64,000 bases of DNA from an uncultured Clostridia bacterium. GTDB taxonomy: Bacteria; Bacillota; Clostridia; Christensenellales; UBA1242. Below, in pieces: positions 17,023 through 26,706 of this stretch; position 1 is the stretch's first letter; every line of letters begins with the position of its first letter. Made by a program: the position numbers and the translations under genes. The stretch covers positions 1-64,000 of the forward strand of contig CAKVMI010000002.1 of assembly GCA_934772525.1 (NCBI GenBank), read 5' to 3'. The notes under the pieces are model-generated. The model had not been told where the DNA came from. It did no database searches and worked only from the letters and a program-made list of their open reading frames with translations.

Positions 17023-17080
17023 AACTTTTGTTGCAAATTAAACCTAATTGTTTTATAATAAAAAGCAGTAGGAGAGATAT

Positions 17081-18220
17081 ATGAGAAAACAACTAAGTTT
17101 ATATATACACATCCCTTTTTGTAACTCTAAGTGCAACTATTGTGCTTTTGTTAGCCAAGTTGCAAGTGATGAGATGAAAGAACAATATGTAGATGCCTTG
17201 GTAAAAGAAATTGTAATGCGTTCTAAAACATATGGAGCAAACCGTGAAGTTACAACCATTTATATTGGTGGCGGTACACCTTCAAGTTTGCCACTTGGTG
17301 CGGTAAAGAAAATAATGAGTGCAGTTTACAATAACTTTGTAGTTTGTAACGATGCCGAAATTACGATTGAAATTAACCCAAATACAATCACAAAAGAAAA
17401 GGCGGACGAATATATGTCTTGCAACATCTCTAGGTTCTCAATAGGGCTACAAATGGCTCAATCACGCTTACTGAGCATTCTTGGACGCACCCATAAGTAT
17501 CTAGATTTTAAAAACACTGTCCAAACGCTTCAAAGTGCGGGTGCTACAAATATAAGTGCCGATATAATGCTTGGGCTTCCAACTCAAACTAAAGAAGATA
17601 TAGTGGAAACCATTAAACTTATAGATAGTTTAAACATAAAGCATATAAGTGCGTATTTGCTTTCGGTTGAAGAAGGTACAAGGTTTTACACAATGCTTCA
17701 AAATAATGAGTTAAACTTACCAACCGAAAAAGCCACCATAGAAATGTATTATACAGCATATAATGAACTAAAAAAGCGTGGGTATGTCAGATATGAGTTT
17801 TCAAATTTTGCTAAAATTGGCTACCGCTCAAAACATAATACCGTTTATTGGGAGCGAAAGGAATATTTAGGGCTTGGCGTTTCAGCACATAGTTTTGTAG
17901 ACGGCTACCGTATGGCAAATACTTCAAGCATTCCAAACTACTTGGTACATATTCAAAAAAATGAGATACCGCTTGAGTGTAAAGACCTTTTAAATGAAAC
18001 CGACGCAAAGGAAGAAACTATAATGCTTTCACTAAGGCTTGCAGAAGGTATAGACCTAACAAAATATCAAGCGGAGTTTAATTCGTCACTTTTAGACGAG
18101 AAAAAACCCGAAATAGATTTACTTGTAAAAAATAATTTTTTAAAAATCGAAGACAATCACCTAAAAGCAACTGGCGAAGGCTTTATGGTGCTAAATAAAA
18201 TAATATCTATGTTAGTTTAA
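17081..18220 (+). CDS. hemW: HemW-like radical SAM protein
   Basis: 379 aa. The radical SAM cluster motif CNSKCNYC (Cys14, Cys18, Cys21) lies in YIHIPFC at the N-terminus, followed by YIGGGTPSSL and the IGLQMAQSRLL / LGRTHKYLD region of the HemN/HemW family. The C-terminus has the HemW-type winged region (EYLGLGVSAHSF). HemW proteins bind heme and two SAM-cluster ligands and are thought to deliver heme; they lack coproporphyrinogen dehydrogenase activity. The neighbour hrcA is the usual one. AGGAGAG precedes the ATG. Confidence 0.88.
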   Translation: MRKQLSLYIHIPFCNSKCNYCAFVSQVASDEMKEQYVDALVKEIVMRSKTYGANREVTTIYIGGGTPSSLPLGAVKKIMSAVYNNFVVCNDAEITIEINPNTITKEKADEYMSCNISRFSIGLQMAQSRLLSILGRTHKYLDFKNTVQTLQSAGATNISADIMLGLPTQTKEDIVETIKLIDSLNIKHISAYLLSVEEGTRFYTMLQNNELNLPTEKATIEMYYTAYNELKKRGYVRYEFSNFAKIGYRSKHNTVYWERKEYLGLGVSAHSFVDGYRMANTSSIPNYLVHIQKNEIPLECKDLLNETDAKEETIMLSLRLAEGIDLTKYQAEFNSSLLDEKKPEIDLLVKNNFLKIEDNHLKATGEGFMVLNKIISMLV

Positions 18221-18233
18221 ATATATTATAATT

Positions 18234-18270
18234 ATCCGTTTTGAAAACTAGTGTTTTAAAGCGGATTTTC
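18234..18270 (+). terminator. Terminator after hemW
   Basis: ATCCGTTTTGAAAAC pairs with GTTTTAAAGCGGAT around TAGT, followed by TTTCTTT. It isolates hemW from the heat-shock operon. Confidence 0.85.
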
Positions 18271-18307
18271 TTTATCAAAAATTTTTTATTTTTTTATTTA
18301 AAAATAG

Positions 18308-18336
18308 TTGACAAACAATTTTGATAAGCGTACAAT
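18308..18336 (+). promoter_or_regulatory. Sigma-A promoter of hrcA-grpE-dnaK-dnaJ
   Basis: Consensus TTGACA, 17 bp, TACAAT. The CIRCE operator begins 2 bp after the -10 box and covers the start of transcription. Confidence 0.9.
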
Positions 18337-18337
18337 A

Positions 18338-18388
18338 TTAGCAGTTGTTGGGTAAGAGTGCTAACAACTATGTATAAATGAGTGCTAA
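18338..18388. promoter_or_regulatory. CIRCE operator (HrcA binding site) plus an extra half-site
   Basis: TTAGCAGTT (18338-18346), 9 bp, GAGTGCTAA (18356-18364) is the CIRCE inverted repeat with two mismatches in the left arm. A further perfect half-site GAGTGCTAA lies at 18380-18388, exactly 24 bp downstream in the same orientation. HrcA encoded next door should bind here and repress until heat or misfolding draws GroEL away. Confidence 0.9.
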
Positions 18389-18437
18389 CTTGTATATACT
18401 TTAAATTGTAAATAACGAAATAGGAGGGAAACAAAAA

Positions 18438-19556
18438 TTGTTAAGTGATAGAAAGAAAAAAATATTACAAGCAGTTATAAATGAAAACATCAAAAGTGCT
18501 GAGCCTATTTCTAGTAAAGATTTGCAAGAAAAATATTTTAATTCGGTATCTAGTGCAACAATTAGAAACGAATTAAATGGACTTGAAGAAATGGGGTACT
18601 TATCTCACCCACATACATCAAGCGGAAGAGTTCCAACCACAACGGGGTTTAAAAAATACATTGCCGAACTTATGCCCGAAGAACAATTAACCAAAGCCGA
18701 AGTTGCCGAACTAAAATCTAACTTTAATACAAAAATTAATGGTATAGAAGAACTTGCTGTTATATCGGCAGGGGCAATTAGTAAAGCAACCAATTATGCT
18801 TCGGTGGTTTATATGGGGTTATCTCAAGACGCTGTTATAGAAAGTATAAAACTTGTAAAAGTTGTAGACGAAATGTGTCTTGCTATAATTGTTACCGATA
18901 TGGGTGTTATTAAAGATATTACAATTAGTTTACCAAAAGATGCAACCGATGACGATGTAATAACCGCTGGTAGAATAATAAGTGAAGCGGTTAGCGGTAA
19001 AACAATTGCCGAACTTGGTCAGATTGATATGGCGGAATTAATTAGTGATAATTTAGATAACTACCGATTGTTCTTTGAAGAATTAATAGATGCAATAATA
19101 GAACGTGGCGAGAAAAAGATTGTGAAGTACGATGGTGCAAGTAATTTACTTGACCAACCCGAATACAAGTCTATTGAAAAAGCAAAAAAAGCAATAAGTA
19201 TTTTTGAAAACCGAAAGGTTTTGACTCCACTATTAGAATCTGGCAACGACCTAGAAATAAATATTAGTGTTGGTGCAAACGAAGACAACGATTGTTCGGT
19301 AGTCAGTGCCACATACAAAATAAATGGTAAAGAGATTGGAAAAGCGGGTGTTGTAGGGCCAGTTCGAATGGACTATGCAAAAGCCGTTAGCGTATTAAAA
19401 GAAATCAATAATACCATTGCAGAAAATGTAAATATTGGTCATAATATGGGCAGATTGACAAGTTATGGCCAACAAAACGGAAACCAACAAAAATATGTCG
19501 GTTACCGCAACAAAAATAAAATTAAGAAAAGGGGAGATGTACCGAAAAATGGGTGA
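18438..19556 (+). CDS. hrcA: Heat-inducible transcription repressor HrcA
   Basis: 372 aa, starting at TTG (18438) with AGGAGG 10 nt upstream; the first residues (LSDRKKKILQAVINE) match the family start. An N-terminal winged helix (SSATIRNELNGLEEMGYLSHPHTSSGRVPT) is followed by the GAF-like dimer domain. The C-terminal ~35 residues are polar and extend past the usual family end. It controls its own operon through CIRCE. The end overlaps grpE by 8 bp. This is one of the few TGA stops in the window. Confidence 0.95.
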   Translation: MLSDRKKKILQAVINENIKSAEPISSKDLQEKYFNSVSSATIRNELNGLEEMGYLSHPHTSSGRVPTTTGFKKYIAELMPEEQLTKAEVAELKSNFNTKINGIEELAVISAGAISKATNYASVVYMGLSQDAVIESIKLVKVVDEMCLAIIVTDMGVIKDITISLPKDATDDDVITAGRIISEAVSGKTIAELGQIDMAELISDNLDNYRLFFEELIDAIIERGEKKIVKYDGASNLLDQPEYKSIEKAKKAISIFENRKVLTPLLESGNDLEINISVGANEDNDCSVVSATYKINGKEIGKAGVVGPVRMDYAKAVSVLKEINNTIAENVNIGHNMGRLTSYGQQNGNQQKYVGYRNKNKIKKRGDVPKNG

Positions 19557-20148
19557 AGTAGAAAAAGAAACAGCTGACAAAAATTTGAAGCAAAACAAAG
19601 AAAATCAAAAAGCAACATCCGAAAATGCAAAAAAGGCTGATGAAAGTAAGCCAACCGAAGTGTTAGATATAACAACAATGGCAGAGTACATAAAACTTCA
19701 AGACGAGTTAAAACTAGCAAAAGAAGCAGTTAAAGAAAGTATGGAAATGGTAAAGTCATTTAAGCAAGATGTAGACCGTATAAAGGAACGTAGCGAAAGA
19801 ATGACCGAAGAACTTACCGAAAAAATCACAATAGGCCTTGCAGGAAAGGTTATCCCTATTTTAGATAACTTTGAAAAGTCGTTGGAACATATATCTAATG
19901 AAAATGATAAAAAGGGCGTTGAAATGATTTTTAATGGATTAAAGAACGCTTTAAAGGATATGAAAGTTTATTCGCTTGAATTAAATTCTGGGGTGTTTGA
20001 CCCCGAAAAAATGGAAGCCGTTAGTGCGGTAAACGCTGAAAACGACGACCAAGTCGGAACAATACATAGTGTTGTAAGAACGGGTTATTACTATGAGCCT
20101 ACCGACAAGGTGATAAGATACACCCAAGTCGTAGTATACAATAAGTAA
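19549..20148 (+). CDS. grpE: Nucleotide exchange factor GrpE
   Basis: 199 aa from the ATG at 19549, 12 nt after AAAGGGGAG; the ATG at 19537 directly abuts that site and is unlikely. An acidic/lysine-rich N-terminal tail leads into the long dimeric coiled coil (residues ~60-110), then the beta domain with [18 protein letters not shown] and the C-terminal [18 protein letters not shown] signature. GrpE releases ADP from DnaK. Translationally coupled to hrcA by an 8-bp overlap. Confidence 0.95.
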   Translation: MGEVEKETADKNLKQNKENQKATSENAKKADESKPTEVLDITTMAEYIKLQDELKLAKEAVKESMEMVKSFKQDVDRIKERSERMTEELTEKITIGLAGKVIPILDNFEKSLEHISNENDKKGVEMIFNGLKNALKDMKVYSLELNSGVFDPEKMEAVSAVNAENDDQVGTIHSVVRTGYYYEPTDKVIRYTQVVVYNK

Positions 20149-20174
20149 ATTATTTTTTAAGGAGAATATATATT

Positions 20175-21962
20175 ATGGGAAAAATTATAGGTATTGATTT
20201 AGGTACAACTAACTCGTGCGTAGCAGTTATGGAAGGTGGCGAACCAACCGTTATTCCTAACGCCGAAGGTAGTAGAACTACTCCAAGTGTAGTAGGTTTT
20301 ACAAAGGATGGCGAAAGACTTGTAGGTCAAGTTGCTAAGCGTCAAGCCGTTGCAAATGCTGAAAACACCGTACAATCTATTAAAAGGGATATGGGTAGTG
20401 ATAGAAAGGTAAAAGTAGGTGGCAAAGAGTATAGCCCACAAGAAATTTCTGCAATGATACTTCAAAAGTTAAAAGCAGATGCTGAAAAGTATTTGGGTCA
20501 AAAGGTAACTCAAGCAGTTATCACCGTTCCAGCATACTTTACCGACTCTCAACGTCAAGCAACTAAGGATGCTGGTAAAATTGCTGGTCTTGATGTATTG
20601 AGAATTATAAATGAACCAACCGCAGCCGCACTAAGTTATGGTCTAGATAAACTAAATGGTGCAACTCAAAAAGTTTTGGTTTATGACCTTGGTGGTGGTA
20701 CATTCGATATTTCTGTACTAGAAATTTCTGATGGTGTATTCCAAGTACTCGCAACTGCTGGTAATAACCGTCTAGGTGGCGATGACTTTGATGAAAGAAT
20801 TATGAAGTACTTAATTGAAGAATTTAAAAAGACAAACGGAATTGATTTAAGTACAGATAAAATGGCTATGCAAAGATTAAAAGAAGCAGCCGAAAAGACC
20901 AAAATTGAACTTTCTGGTTGCATGAAGAGTACCGTTAGTTTGCCATTTATTACAGCAGATGCTAATGGTCCAAAGCACCTAGAAGTAGAACTTACAAGAG
21001 CTAAGTTTGAAAGTTTAATTGAAGACCTTGTTAACCAAACAATTGACTTAACCAAAAAGGCTATGAGCGATGCAAAACTAGAAAAGAGTGATATTGCAAA
21101 GATTATTATGGTTGGTGGTTCTACACGTGTTCCTATGGTAATTGATAAGGTTAGAGAATACTTAGGTAAAGAACCATTTACTGGTATCAACCCAGATGAA
21201 TGCGTTGCAATTGGTGCAGCAATTCAAGGTGGTGTACTTGGCGGTGATGTAAAAGATGTATTGCTACTAGATGTTACTCCACTAAGTTTGGGTATTGAAA
21301 CTATGGGTGGTGTATTTACAAAGTTAATTGAAAGAAATACAACCATTCCAGCGAAGAAGTCTCAAATCTTCTCAACCGCAACAGATAACCAACCAGGCGT
21401 AGATATTCATGTATTGCAAGGTGAAAGAGAACTTGCCGCATACAACAAAACACTTGGTAGATTTGAACTAACTGGTATTGCTCCAGCTCCACGTGGAGTT
21501 CCACAAATCGAAGTTACATTTGATATTGATGCCAATGGTATCGTTCATGTATCTGCAAAAGATTTAGGAACTGGCAAATCTCAAGATATTACAATTACTG
21601 CATCAAGTAACCTAAGCGATGAAGAAATTGATAAGGCTGTAAAAGAAGCCGAAAAGTACGCCGAAGAAGATAAGAAGCGTAAGGAAGTTGTAGATACCAA
21701 GAATAGTTTGGATCAAATGATTGCTGGTATCGAAAAGGTTATGAAGGAAAGCGGAGATAAGCTAACCGAAGAAGATAAAACTAAGTTAACTGGCGAAATG
21801 GAATCTGCTAAGGAAGTTTACAAAAATAGTGATGATGTAGAAAAACTAAAAGAAGCACTAGAAAACTTAACAAAGGTTTCTAATGAAATATTTACAAAAC
21901 TATATCAAAATGTAAGACCTGATGCAAATGCTGATGGAAACGGCTCAACCGAAAATAAGTAA
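20175..21962 (+). CDS. dnaK: Chaperone DnaK (Hsp70)
   Basis: 595 aa. Nucleotide-binding domain with [10 protein letters not shown] at the N-terminus, [29 protein letters not shown] and GGSTRVPMV; linker [13 protein letters not shown]; substrate-binding domain with the helical lid; polar tail. It lacks the ~24-residue insert seen in Gram-negative DnaK, as expected for Bacillota. AAGGAG precedes the ATG, 26 nt after grpE. A GC-rich hairpin lies between dnaK and dnaJ. Confidence 0.98.
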   Translation: MGKIIGIDLGTTNSCVAVMEGGEPTVIPNAEGSRTTPSVVGFTKDGERLVGQVAKRQAVANAENTVQSIKRDMGSDRKVKVGGKEYSPQEISAMILQKLKADAEKYLGQKVTQAVITVPAYFTDSQRQATKDAGKIAGLDVLRIINEPTAAALSYGLDKLNGATQKVLVYDLGGGTFDISVLEISDGVFQVLATAGNNRLGGDDFDERIMKYLIEEFKKTNGIDLSTDKMAMQRLKEAAEKTKIELSGCMKSTVSLPFITADANGPKHLEVELTRAKFESLIEDLVNQTIDLTKKAMSDAKLEKSDIAKIIMVGGSTRVPMVIDKVREYLGKEPFTGINPDECVAIGAAIQGGVLGGDVKDVLLLDVTPLSLGIETMGGVFTKLIERNTTIPAKKSQIFSTATDNQPGVDIHVLQGERELAAYNKTLGRFELTGIAPAPRGVPQIEVTFDIDANGIVHVSAKDLGTGKSQDITITASSNLSDEEIDKAVKEAEKYAEEDKKRKEVVDTKNSLDQMIAGIEKVMKESGDKLTEEDKTKLTGEMESAKEVYKNSDDVEKLKEALENLTKVSNEIFTKLYQNVRPDANADGNGSTENK

Positions 21963-21971
21963 ATAAAATCT

Positions 21972-22009
21972 AATTTGTGGGGTAGGTGGAAGTTATCTAC
22001 CCCCAAATC
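21972..22009 (+). other. GC-rich hairpin between dnaK and dnaJ
   Basis: ATTTGTGGGGTAG pairs with CTACCCCCAAAT (short loop, small mismatches). No T run follows, so it may act as a partial attenuator or protect the dnaK mRNA 3' end rather than stop transcription. Confidence 0.6.
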
Positions 22010-22028
22010 TTTATAAAGGAACAAAAAA

Positions 22029-23174
22029 GTGGCAAATAGTAAAAATTATTATGAAATACTAGGCGTTAGCAAAACTGCAACCGATGATGAAATAAAGTCG
22101 GCGTATAGAACACTTGCAAAAAAATATCACCCCGATTTAAACCCGGGTGATGCAACGTGTGCAGAAAAACTAAAGGAAGTAAACGAAGCATACTCAGTTT
22201 TGTCAGATAAGCAAAAGCGTGCCAACTATGACCAGTTTGGTTCCGCTGAAGGTTTTGCGGGTGCAAATGGCGGTGGTTTTGGTGGCTTTAGTGGTGACTT
22301 TTCAGGCTTTGGCGGTTTTGAAGACATATTCAGTAATATGTTTGGTGGAATGTTTGGCGGTGCTGGAAGAAGTTCTAGGTCTACGGGTCCAACTCCAATG
22401 CATGGCGAAGATATTGATGTTAAGGTAGATTTAACATTTACCGAAGCATGTTTAGGTGTAAAGAAAACTATTAAAGTCAATCGCAATGAAAATTGTGATG
22501 CTTGTCACGGTACAGGCGCAAAAAACGGCACTGAAGTAGAAACTTGTTCTACTTGTCATGGGTCTGGTAGAGTAAGAGTTACACGTAACACAATGCTTGG
22601 TCAAATGGTTACCGAAACTACTTGTCCAGATTGCTCGGGTGCTGGTAAACGTATAAAAACAAAGTGCGATAAATGTAACGGCAAGGGTACTATAAGAGTA
22701 GGTAAAGAAATAGAAGTAAACATTCCTGCTGGCATAGATGAAGGTCAAGTTATATACCTAAAAGGTCAAGGCGAAGCGGGTAAAAATGGTGGGTCAAATG
22801 GCGATATTCGAATTATTACTCGCATTCAACCAAGTAAGGTTTATACCCGTCAAGGAGCCGACTTATTTATAGATGTATATATTCCATTTACGGTTGCATT
22901 AACGGGTGGCAAAGTAAATATTCCGCTAGTAACTGGCGAAAATTATTCACTAGAAATTCCAGAACTTGTACAAAGCGGTACCGTTTTAACCATTCGTGGC
23001 AAGGGTGCTAAGGTTTTAAATCGTGAAAGTTATGGTTCTATTTATGCAAAAATTTATGTCGAAATGCCGAAGTCACTCACACGTGACCAAAAGAAAATGG
23101 TTTCTACATTCATTCAAGCATTTGACACTAAAGACTTCCCAAAGTCAAATGATTTTCAAAAAAAGACTAATTAA
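22029..23174 (+). CDS. dnaJ: Chaperone DnaJ (Hsp40)
   Basis: 381 aa, GTG start with AAAGGA upstream. J domain at 1-70 with HPD at residues 34-36; Gly/Phe-rich linker (~75-125); four CxxCxGxG zinc motifs (CDACHGTG, CSTCHGSG, CPDCSGAG, CDKCNGKG); C-terminal substrate-binding domains. It delivers clients to DnaK and stimulates its ATPase. Last gene of the CIRCE operon. Confidence 0.97.
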   Translation: MANSKNYYEILGVSKTATDDEIKSAYRTLAKKYHPDLNPGDATCAEKLKEVNEAYSVLSDKQKRANYDQFGSAEGFAGANGGGFGGFSGDFSGFGGFEDIFSNMFGGMFGGAGRSSRSTGPTPMHGEDIDVKVDLTFTEACLGVKKTIKVNRNENCDACHGTGAKNGTEVETCSTCHGSGRVRVTRNTMLGQMVTETTCPDCSGAGKRIKTKCDKCNGKGTIRVGKEIEVNIPAGIDEGQVIYLKGQGEAGKNGGSNGDIRIITRIQPSKVYTRQGADLFIDVYIPFTVALTGGKVNIPLVTGENYSLEIPELVQSGTVLTIRGKGAKVLNRESYGSIYAKIYVEMPKSLTRDQKKMVSTFIQAFDTKDFPKSNDFQKKTN

Positions 23175-23192
23175 TAGTATAATTTAAAAGGA

Positions 23193-23231
23193 TAGGTTAT
23201 AAGTCTATATTAGATGCATAACCTATTTTTT
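23193..23231 (+). terminator. Terminator of the heat-shock operon
   Basis: TAGGTTAT pairs with ATAACCTA around a 17-nt loop, followed by TTTTTT. Confidence 0.8.
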
Positions 23232-23361
23232 AATAAGTAAATAAATACAATAGGTAGAAGCCAATAATACAGCCAATACCAAATTTTGATGAGCCATAAT
23301 AAACTTTTACGCCCCACCCGTTTTTCATAATTAGTAATTATATTTCATAATATTTAATATA

Positions 23362-23973
23362 ATGGCAAGGTTAATAAAGTCACGAGCAATAAAGGGTTTT
23401 ATAGTTTCCAATAAGGTACTATTTGTAGTCGGATACATCTGTATTATTATTGGAATAGTTGTTGGCGTGTGCATTGGAGTTTCGGGCGAAAGTGCAGTTA
23501 TATTCTCATCTAGCACGGTAACTATTGAAGAATTAATCACGGGAGAATATAGTTCGGTTAGTTTATTCTTTTCAAGTTTTTTTAAAATATTGTTACCAAT
23601 ATTTATAATATTTGTTTTTAGTTTAAATAAGTTTACTGGCGTGTTAGATTTTATTTACTTAATGTATCAAGGGTTGCTTTTAGGTTTATCTGCAACGGGT
23701 GTAATTCAGGAAAACGGACTAACGGGTGCATTAAATACCTTAATATTCATTTCACCCGTAAATTTGATTAATTTAACCATTATTAACTACGCTAGTGCAT
23801 TATTTATCAAACGACGAGAATACGCCCAAAAATTCCACAAAAACTTTGTAGAAAGCACAAGTTATTATACAAGCGAGATAATTGGACTGATTATTGGTGT
23901 GATTATATCAAGTTTTTTATATGGTGTAGTTTACCCTACAATTTTAAAATCTATGATAATAATAAATTACTAA
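23362..23973 (+). CDS. Polytopic membrane protein, possibly SpoIIM-like
   Basis: 203 aa with five or so hydrophobic segments (residues ~18-38, ~68-88, ~95-115, ~125-150, ~175-200) and a short basic N-terminus. The length, the segment layout and the small-residue-rich LLLGLSATG stretch recall the stage II sporulation protein M family, but no decisive motif is visible. There is no Shine-Dalgarno before the ATG, so the start is uncertain or the mRNA is leaderless. Convergent with the next gene through a shared terminator. Confidence 0.55.
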   Translation: MARLIKSRAIKGFIVSNKVLFVVGYICIIIGIVVGVCIGVSGESAVIFSSSTVTIEELITGEYSSVSLFFSSFFKILLPIFIIFVFSLNKFTGVLDFIYLMYQGLLLGLSATGVIQENGLTGALNTLIFISPVNLINLTIINYASALFIKRREYAQKFHKNFVESTSYYTSEIIGLIIGVIISSFLYGVVYPTILKSMIIINY

Positions 23974-24015
23974 AATTCCGATGCTAAATACGAAAAAATG
24001 CTAAAAGTAAAATTA

Positions 24016-24052
24016 AAAAAACTCCGTAAGATAATTCTTACAGAGTTTTTTT
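24016..24052. terminator. Bidirectional terminator between convergent genes
   Basis: AAAAACTCCGTAAGA and TCTTACAGAGTTTTT form a long stem with one mismatch, flanked by A and T runs so it can serve both strands. Confidence 0.85.
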
Positions 24053-24056
24053 AGTA

Positions 24057-24380
24057 TTAAAATGCAGTTGAGTGTAATTTTTTTCTTTCATTATATGTAG
24101 TAAATACATTGCATCTGGTATCGTGGTCAGATTCTAATACAAGGTAAGGACATTCGTTTTTGTCATATTTTACAGCAAATACAACAACGGAATTTGCCTT
24201 TGCATTAGGAAAGTCTATAGGTGGCTTTGCAACCGAATAAAATCTACCGTCACTGCTTTTAATTAAGTCTAACATTGTAAAAGCAAACTTTTCGCCTTGT
24301 TTTGTTTTTAACATTATGTTATTGCTTTTTGTCATTTTAAGTTTGGTTAAAAATTCTTCTTTTAGTTTAGTTTCGTTCAT
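24057..24380 (-). CDS. Hypothetical cytoplasmic protein
   Basis: 107 aa, unrecognised, no signal peptide or membrane segment. A basic helical N-terminus is followed by a beta-rich region (FYSVAKPP, VVVFAVKYDKN, PYLVLESDHDTRCNVF). Alone on the minus strand between two plus-strand units. The upstream region on this strand holds no clear Shine-Dalgarno, but the protein composition and convergent layout support it being real. Confidence 0.5.
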   Translation of the reverse strand: MNETKLKEEFLTKLKMTKSNNIMLKTKQGEKFAFTMLDLIKSSDGRFYSVAKPPIDFPNAKANSVVVFAVKYDKNECPYLVLESDHDTRCNVFTTYNERKKLHSTAF

Positions 24381-24494
24381 TATTTGCCCCCAATATAAAA
24401 CTAAATTTTGCCCTTTACAAAATCTGTAAAATTATTATAGCACAATTTTGCAAAAAATCAATGGGGTCGGGTAATTTTTGTTATTTTTATTAGG

Positions 24495-24523
24495 TTGACT
24501 TAGGTTGCAAGTTGTGGTAACAT
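24495..24523 (+). promoter_or_regulatory. Sigma-A promoter of holB-ricT-fdx-trmN6
   Basis: TTGACT, 17 bp, TAACAT, ending 18 bp before the holB ATG; GGAG lies between. Confidence 0.55.
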
Positions 24524-24541
24524 TATTATCGGAGCAAAGTT

Positions 24542-25519
24542 ATGTTAGAAAAAATTATATTAAACAGTGCAAGTTTCAATAGACTAAAAACCGAAGTGCA
24601 AAACAATCGGTTGTTTCATGCTCTAATGTTTATTAGTGAAGATAAAGTCATTCAAGAAGAATTTACTAAATGTATATTAAAATTGCTCTTTTGTGAAAAT
24701 TTAAAAAATGGAGAGTTTTGCAATAATTGTAACAACTGCAAAAATGCCGAAAAACTCATCCATCCAGATATTTTAGTTTACGGCAAAGAAAAAACTATAG
24801 ATATAGATGATGCCGAAGAAATTGTAACAAATGCACCCGTAAGACCATATTCTGCAAACAAAAAGGTATATTTGTTGTACAATTTTGATGAAGTAAATAA
24901 AACGGTAGAAAATAAACTATTAAAGACTATAGAAGAACCGCCCGCTGACTGTATGTTTATATTGCTAGTTTCTAATACAAATAAACTTTTACAAACTACA
25001 CTTAGTCGTACTCAAAAAGTATTTTTAGAAGCGGTTCCAGATTCGGTTTTGGTAGATATTTTAAAGAAAAATGGCTCTAGTGACGCCGAAATTATTGCCA
25101 CTGAAAGTTGCGGAAACGTTCAAAAGGCGTTGGCGCTTGCTGGTAAATCGGAAGTAAAAGAGATTAACAACTTAGTTATTGATTGTTTACAAAATATGAA
25201 TTCTACTGTAAAAATTTTAGATTATGCTGTAAAAATGCAATCACTTGGTGATATGCTTGAAGAAAGTATAGATGCGTTGCAGTTTACACTGCTTGATGTT
25301 ATAAGAATTAAGTCGGGTAATATTGACTTAGTTTCAAATAAATCAAATTTAGCAAAATTAAAGCAGATAGCGGATGAATTATCGTTTACCGCATTAACTA
25401 AAATCGTAGAACAAACCTACGAAGCAAAAGCAATGATAGATGCCAATGTTTCTAAGGTAAATATAATAGACCAGTTATTATTAAAAATTGTGGAGGTAAG
25501 AATAAAATGCAAGAAGTAG
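24542..25519 (+). CDS. holB: DNA polymerase III subunit delta prime
   Basis: 325 aa. The AAA+ clamp-loader fold without a Walker A motif (LFHALMFISEDKV replaces it), as in delta prime; a cysteine cluster CNNCNNCKNAEKLIHPD; the DAEEIV and KVYLLYNFDEVN stretches; NKLLKTIEEPPADC; and LSRTQ where most relatives have SRCQ. It is part of the complex that loads the beta clamp. First gene of an operon that overlaps ricT by 13 bp, the arrangement also found in Bacillus (holB-yaaT). Confidence 0.92.
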   Translation: MLEKIILNSASFNRLKTEVQNNRLFHALMFISEDKVIQEEFTKCILKLLFCENLKNGEFCNNCNNCKNAEKLIHPDILVYGKEKTIDIDDAEEIVTNAPVRPYSANKKVYLLYNFDEVNKTVENKLLKTIEEPPADCMFILLVSNTNKLLQTTLSRTQKVFLEAVPDSVLVDILKKNGSSDAEIIATESCGNVQKALALAGKSEVKEINNLVIDCLQNMNSTVKILDYAVKMQSLGDMLEESIDALQFTLLDVIRIKSGNIDLVSNKSNLAKLKQIADELSFTALTKIVEQTYEAKAMIDANVSKVNIIDQLLLKIVEVRIKCKK

Positions 25520-26706
25520 TAGGAATAAGTTTTCGCCAAGCAACCAAAACATATTACTTTAGTCCAATAGACGAAGATGTTTTGGTAGGGGATGAAGTCG
25601 TTGTAGAAACTGCAAATGGTCAAGCGGTTGGTGTCGTAACCAAAGCAAAGTTTCAAGTAGAAGACTCTGAGATTGAGCCACCACTAAGACCAGTTATTCG
25701 AAAGGTAACTGCCGAAGATAAAGAAAAATTAGAGAAATTAAAGAAAAAAGCCGAAGATAATTTGCCAGTAATAGTAGAAAAAATAGAAAAACTAAATCTT
25801 CCTATGAAGGTAATAGAGGTTCAATATTCCTTCGATGGTACCAAGGTTACAATTTCATATACCAGTGAAGATAGGGTAGACTTTAGAGAATTGTTAAAGG
25901 TACTCGCTAGTGCATTAAAAACCAAAATTGAATTGCGTCAAATTGGTATACGTGATGAAGTTAAGGCGGTTGGAGCGCTTGGGCTATGTGGAAGACCATG
26001 TTGTTGCACAACATTTTTGCAACAAGGTGAGCACGTTGTGGTAAAAATGGCAAAAACGCAAAATATGTCACTTTCTCCATCTAAAACAGGCGGAGCGTGT
26101 GGCAAAATGATGTGTTGCTTAGCATACGAAGAGCCAGTTTACAGAGAACTGCTTGCAAAAATGCCAAAGGTCGGTTCAACTATTGAAACTCCCGAAGGTA
26201 AGGGGGTTGTTCACGCTAATGATATAATTCGTGGCACAATAACCGTTAAAGTATATTCTGATGATGATAGTTTTAAATTTGTAGATTACCGTTGTTCAGA
26301 ACTTGGAATAAATTTATATGGTGACGAACCCGTTCCACAAAGTTGTTGCACTAAAAGCGGATGCTTAGGTTGTGGCAATACTAATCAATCTTGCGAAAAG
26401 TGCAAAACTGAAGTAACAAAAACAGAAACTAACGAAACTGAAAAAAGCGAATTTAAAAATTTTACTCAAGCCGAAAAAACTGAAATAATCAACAAGTTTA
26501 ACGAAGCAAAATCAACCAACCAACCCGAAAATTTGCAAACTCAAACAAAAAAAGTTGATTTTAACGAAACAAATGTTTATAATAAAAAGGATGAAAGAGA
26601 AGATTCTTCGTCTAAAAATAATTTTAGAAAAAACAAAAAGGATAGACGAAATCGTCACAATAACTTTCATCGAAACTTTAAGCCTAAAAAAGGAGAAAAT
26701 TTGTAA
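25507..26706 (+). CDS. ricT: RicT (YaaT/PSP1-domain) protein of the Ric complex
   Basis: 399 aa. The PSP1 domain (residues ~1-215) includes the conserved cysteines in LGLCGRPCCCTTFL and GGACGKMMCCLAYE. In Bacillus RicT joins RicA and RicF in an iron-sulfur complex that promotes RNase Y-dependent mRNA maturation and phosphorelay output. Two oddities: a second cysteine-rich patch (SCCTKSGCLGCG...CEKC, ~275-300) and a ~100-residue polar basic tail ending in a KKDRRNRHNNFHRNF type stretch that could bind RNA. GGAGG lies before the ATG; the TAA stop overlaps the ferredoxin ATG. Confidence 0.92.
   Translation: MQEVVGISFRQATKTYYFSPIDEDVLVGDEVVVETANGQAVGVVTKAKFQVEDSEIEPPLRPVIRKVTAEDKEKLEKLKKKAEDNLPVIVEKIEKLNLPMKVIEVQYSFDGTKVTISYTSEDRVDFRELLKVLASALKTKIELRQIGIRDEVKAVGALGLCGRPCCCTTFLQQGEHVVVKMAKTQNMSLSPSKTGGACGKMMCCLAYEEPVYRELLAKMPKVGSTIETPEGKGVVHANDIIRGTITVKVYSDDDSFKFVDYRCSELGINLYGDEPVPQSCCTKSGCLGCGNTNQSCEKCKTEVTKTETNETEKSEFKNFTQAEKTEIINKFNEAKSTNQPENLQTQTKKVDFNETNVYNKKDEREDSSSKNNFRKNKKDRRNRHNNFHRNFKPKKGENL

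Noticed and set aside
22226..22486. 86-codon minus-strand frame within dnaJ
   Set aside because: Pure shadow of the Gly/Phe-rich linker and zinc domain; no start context.
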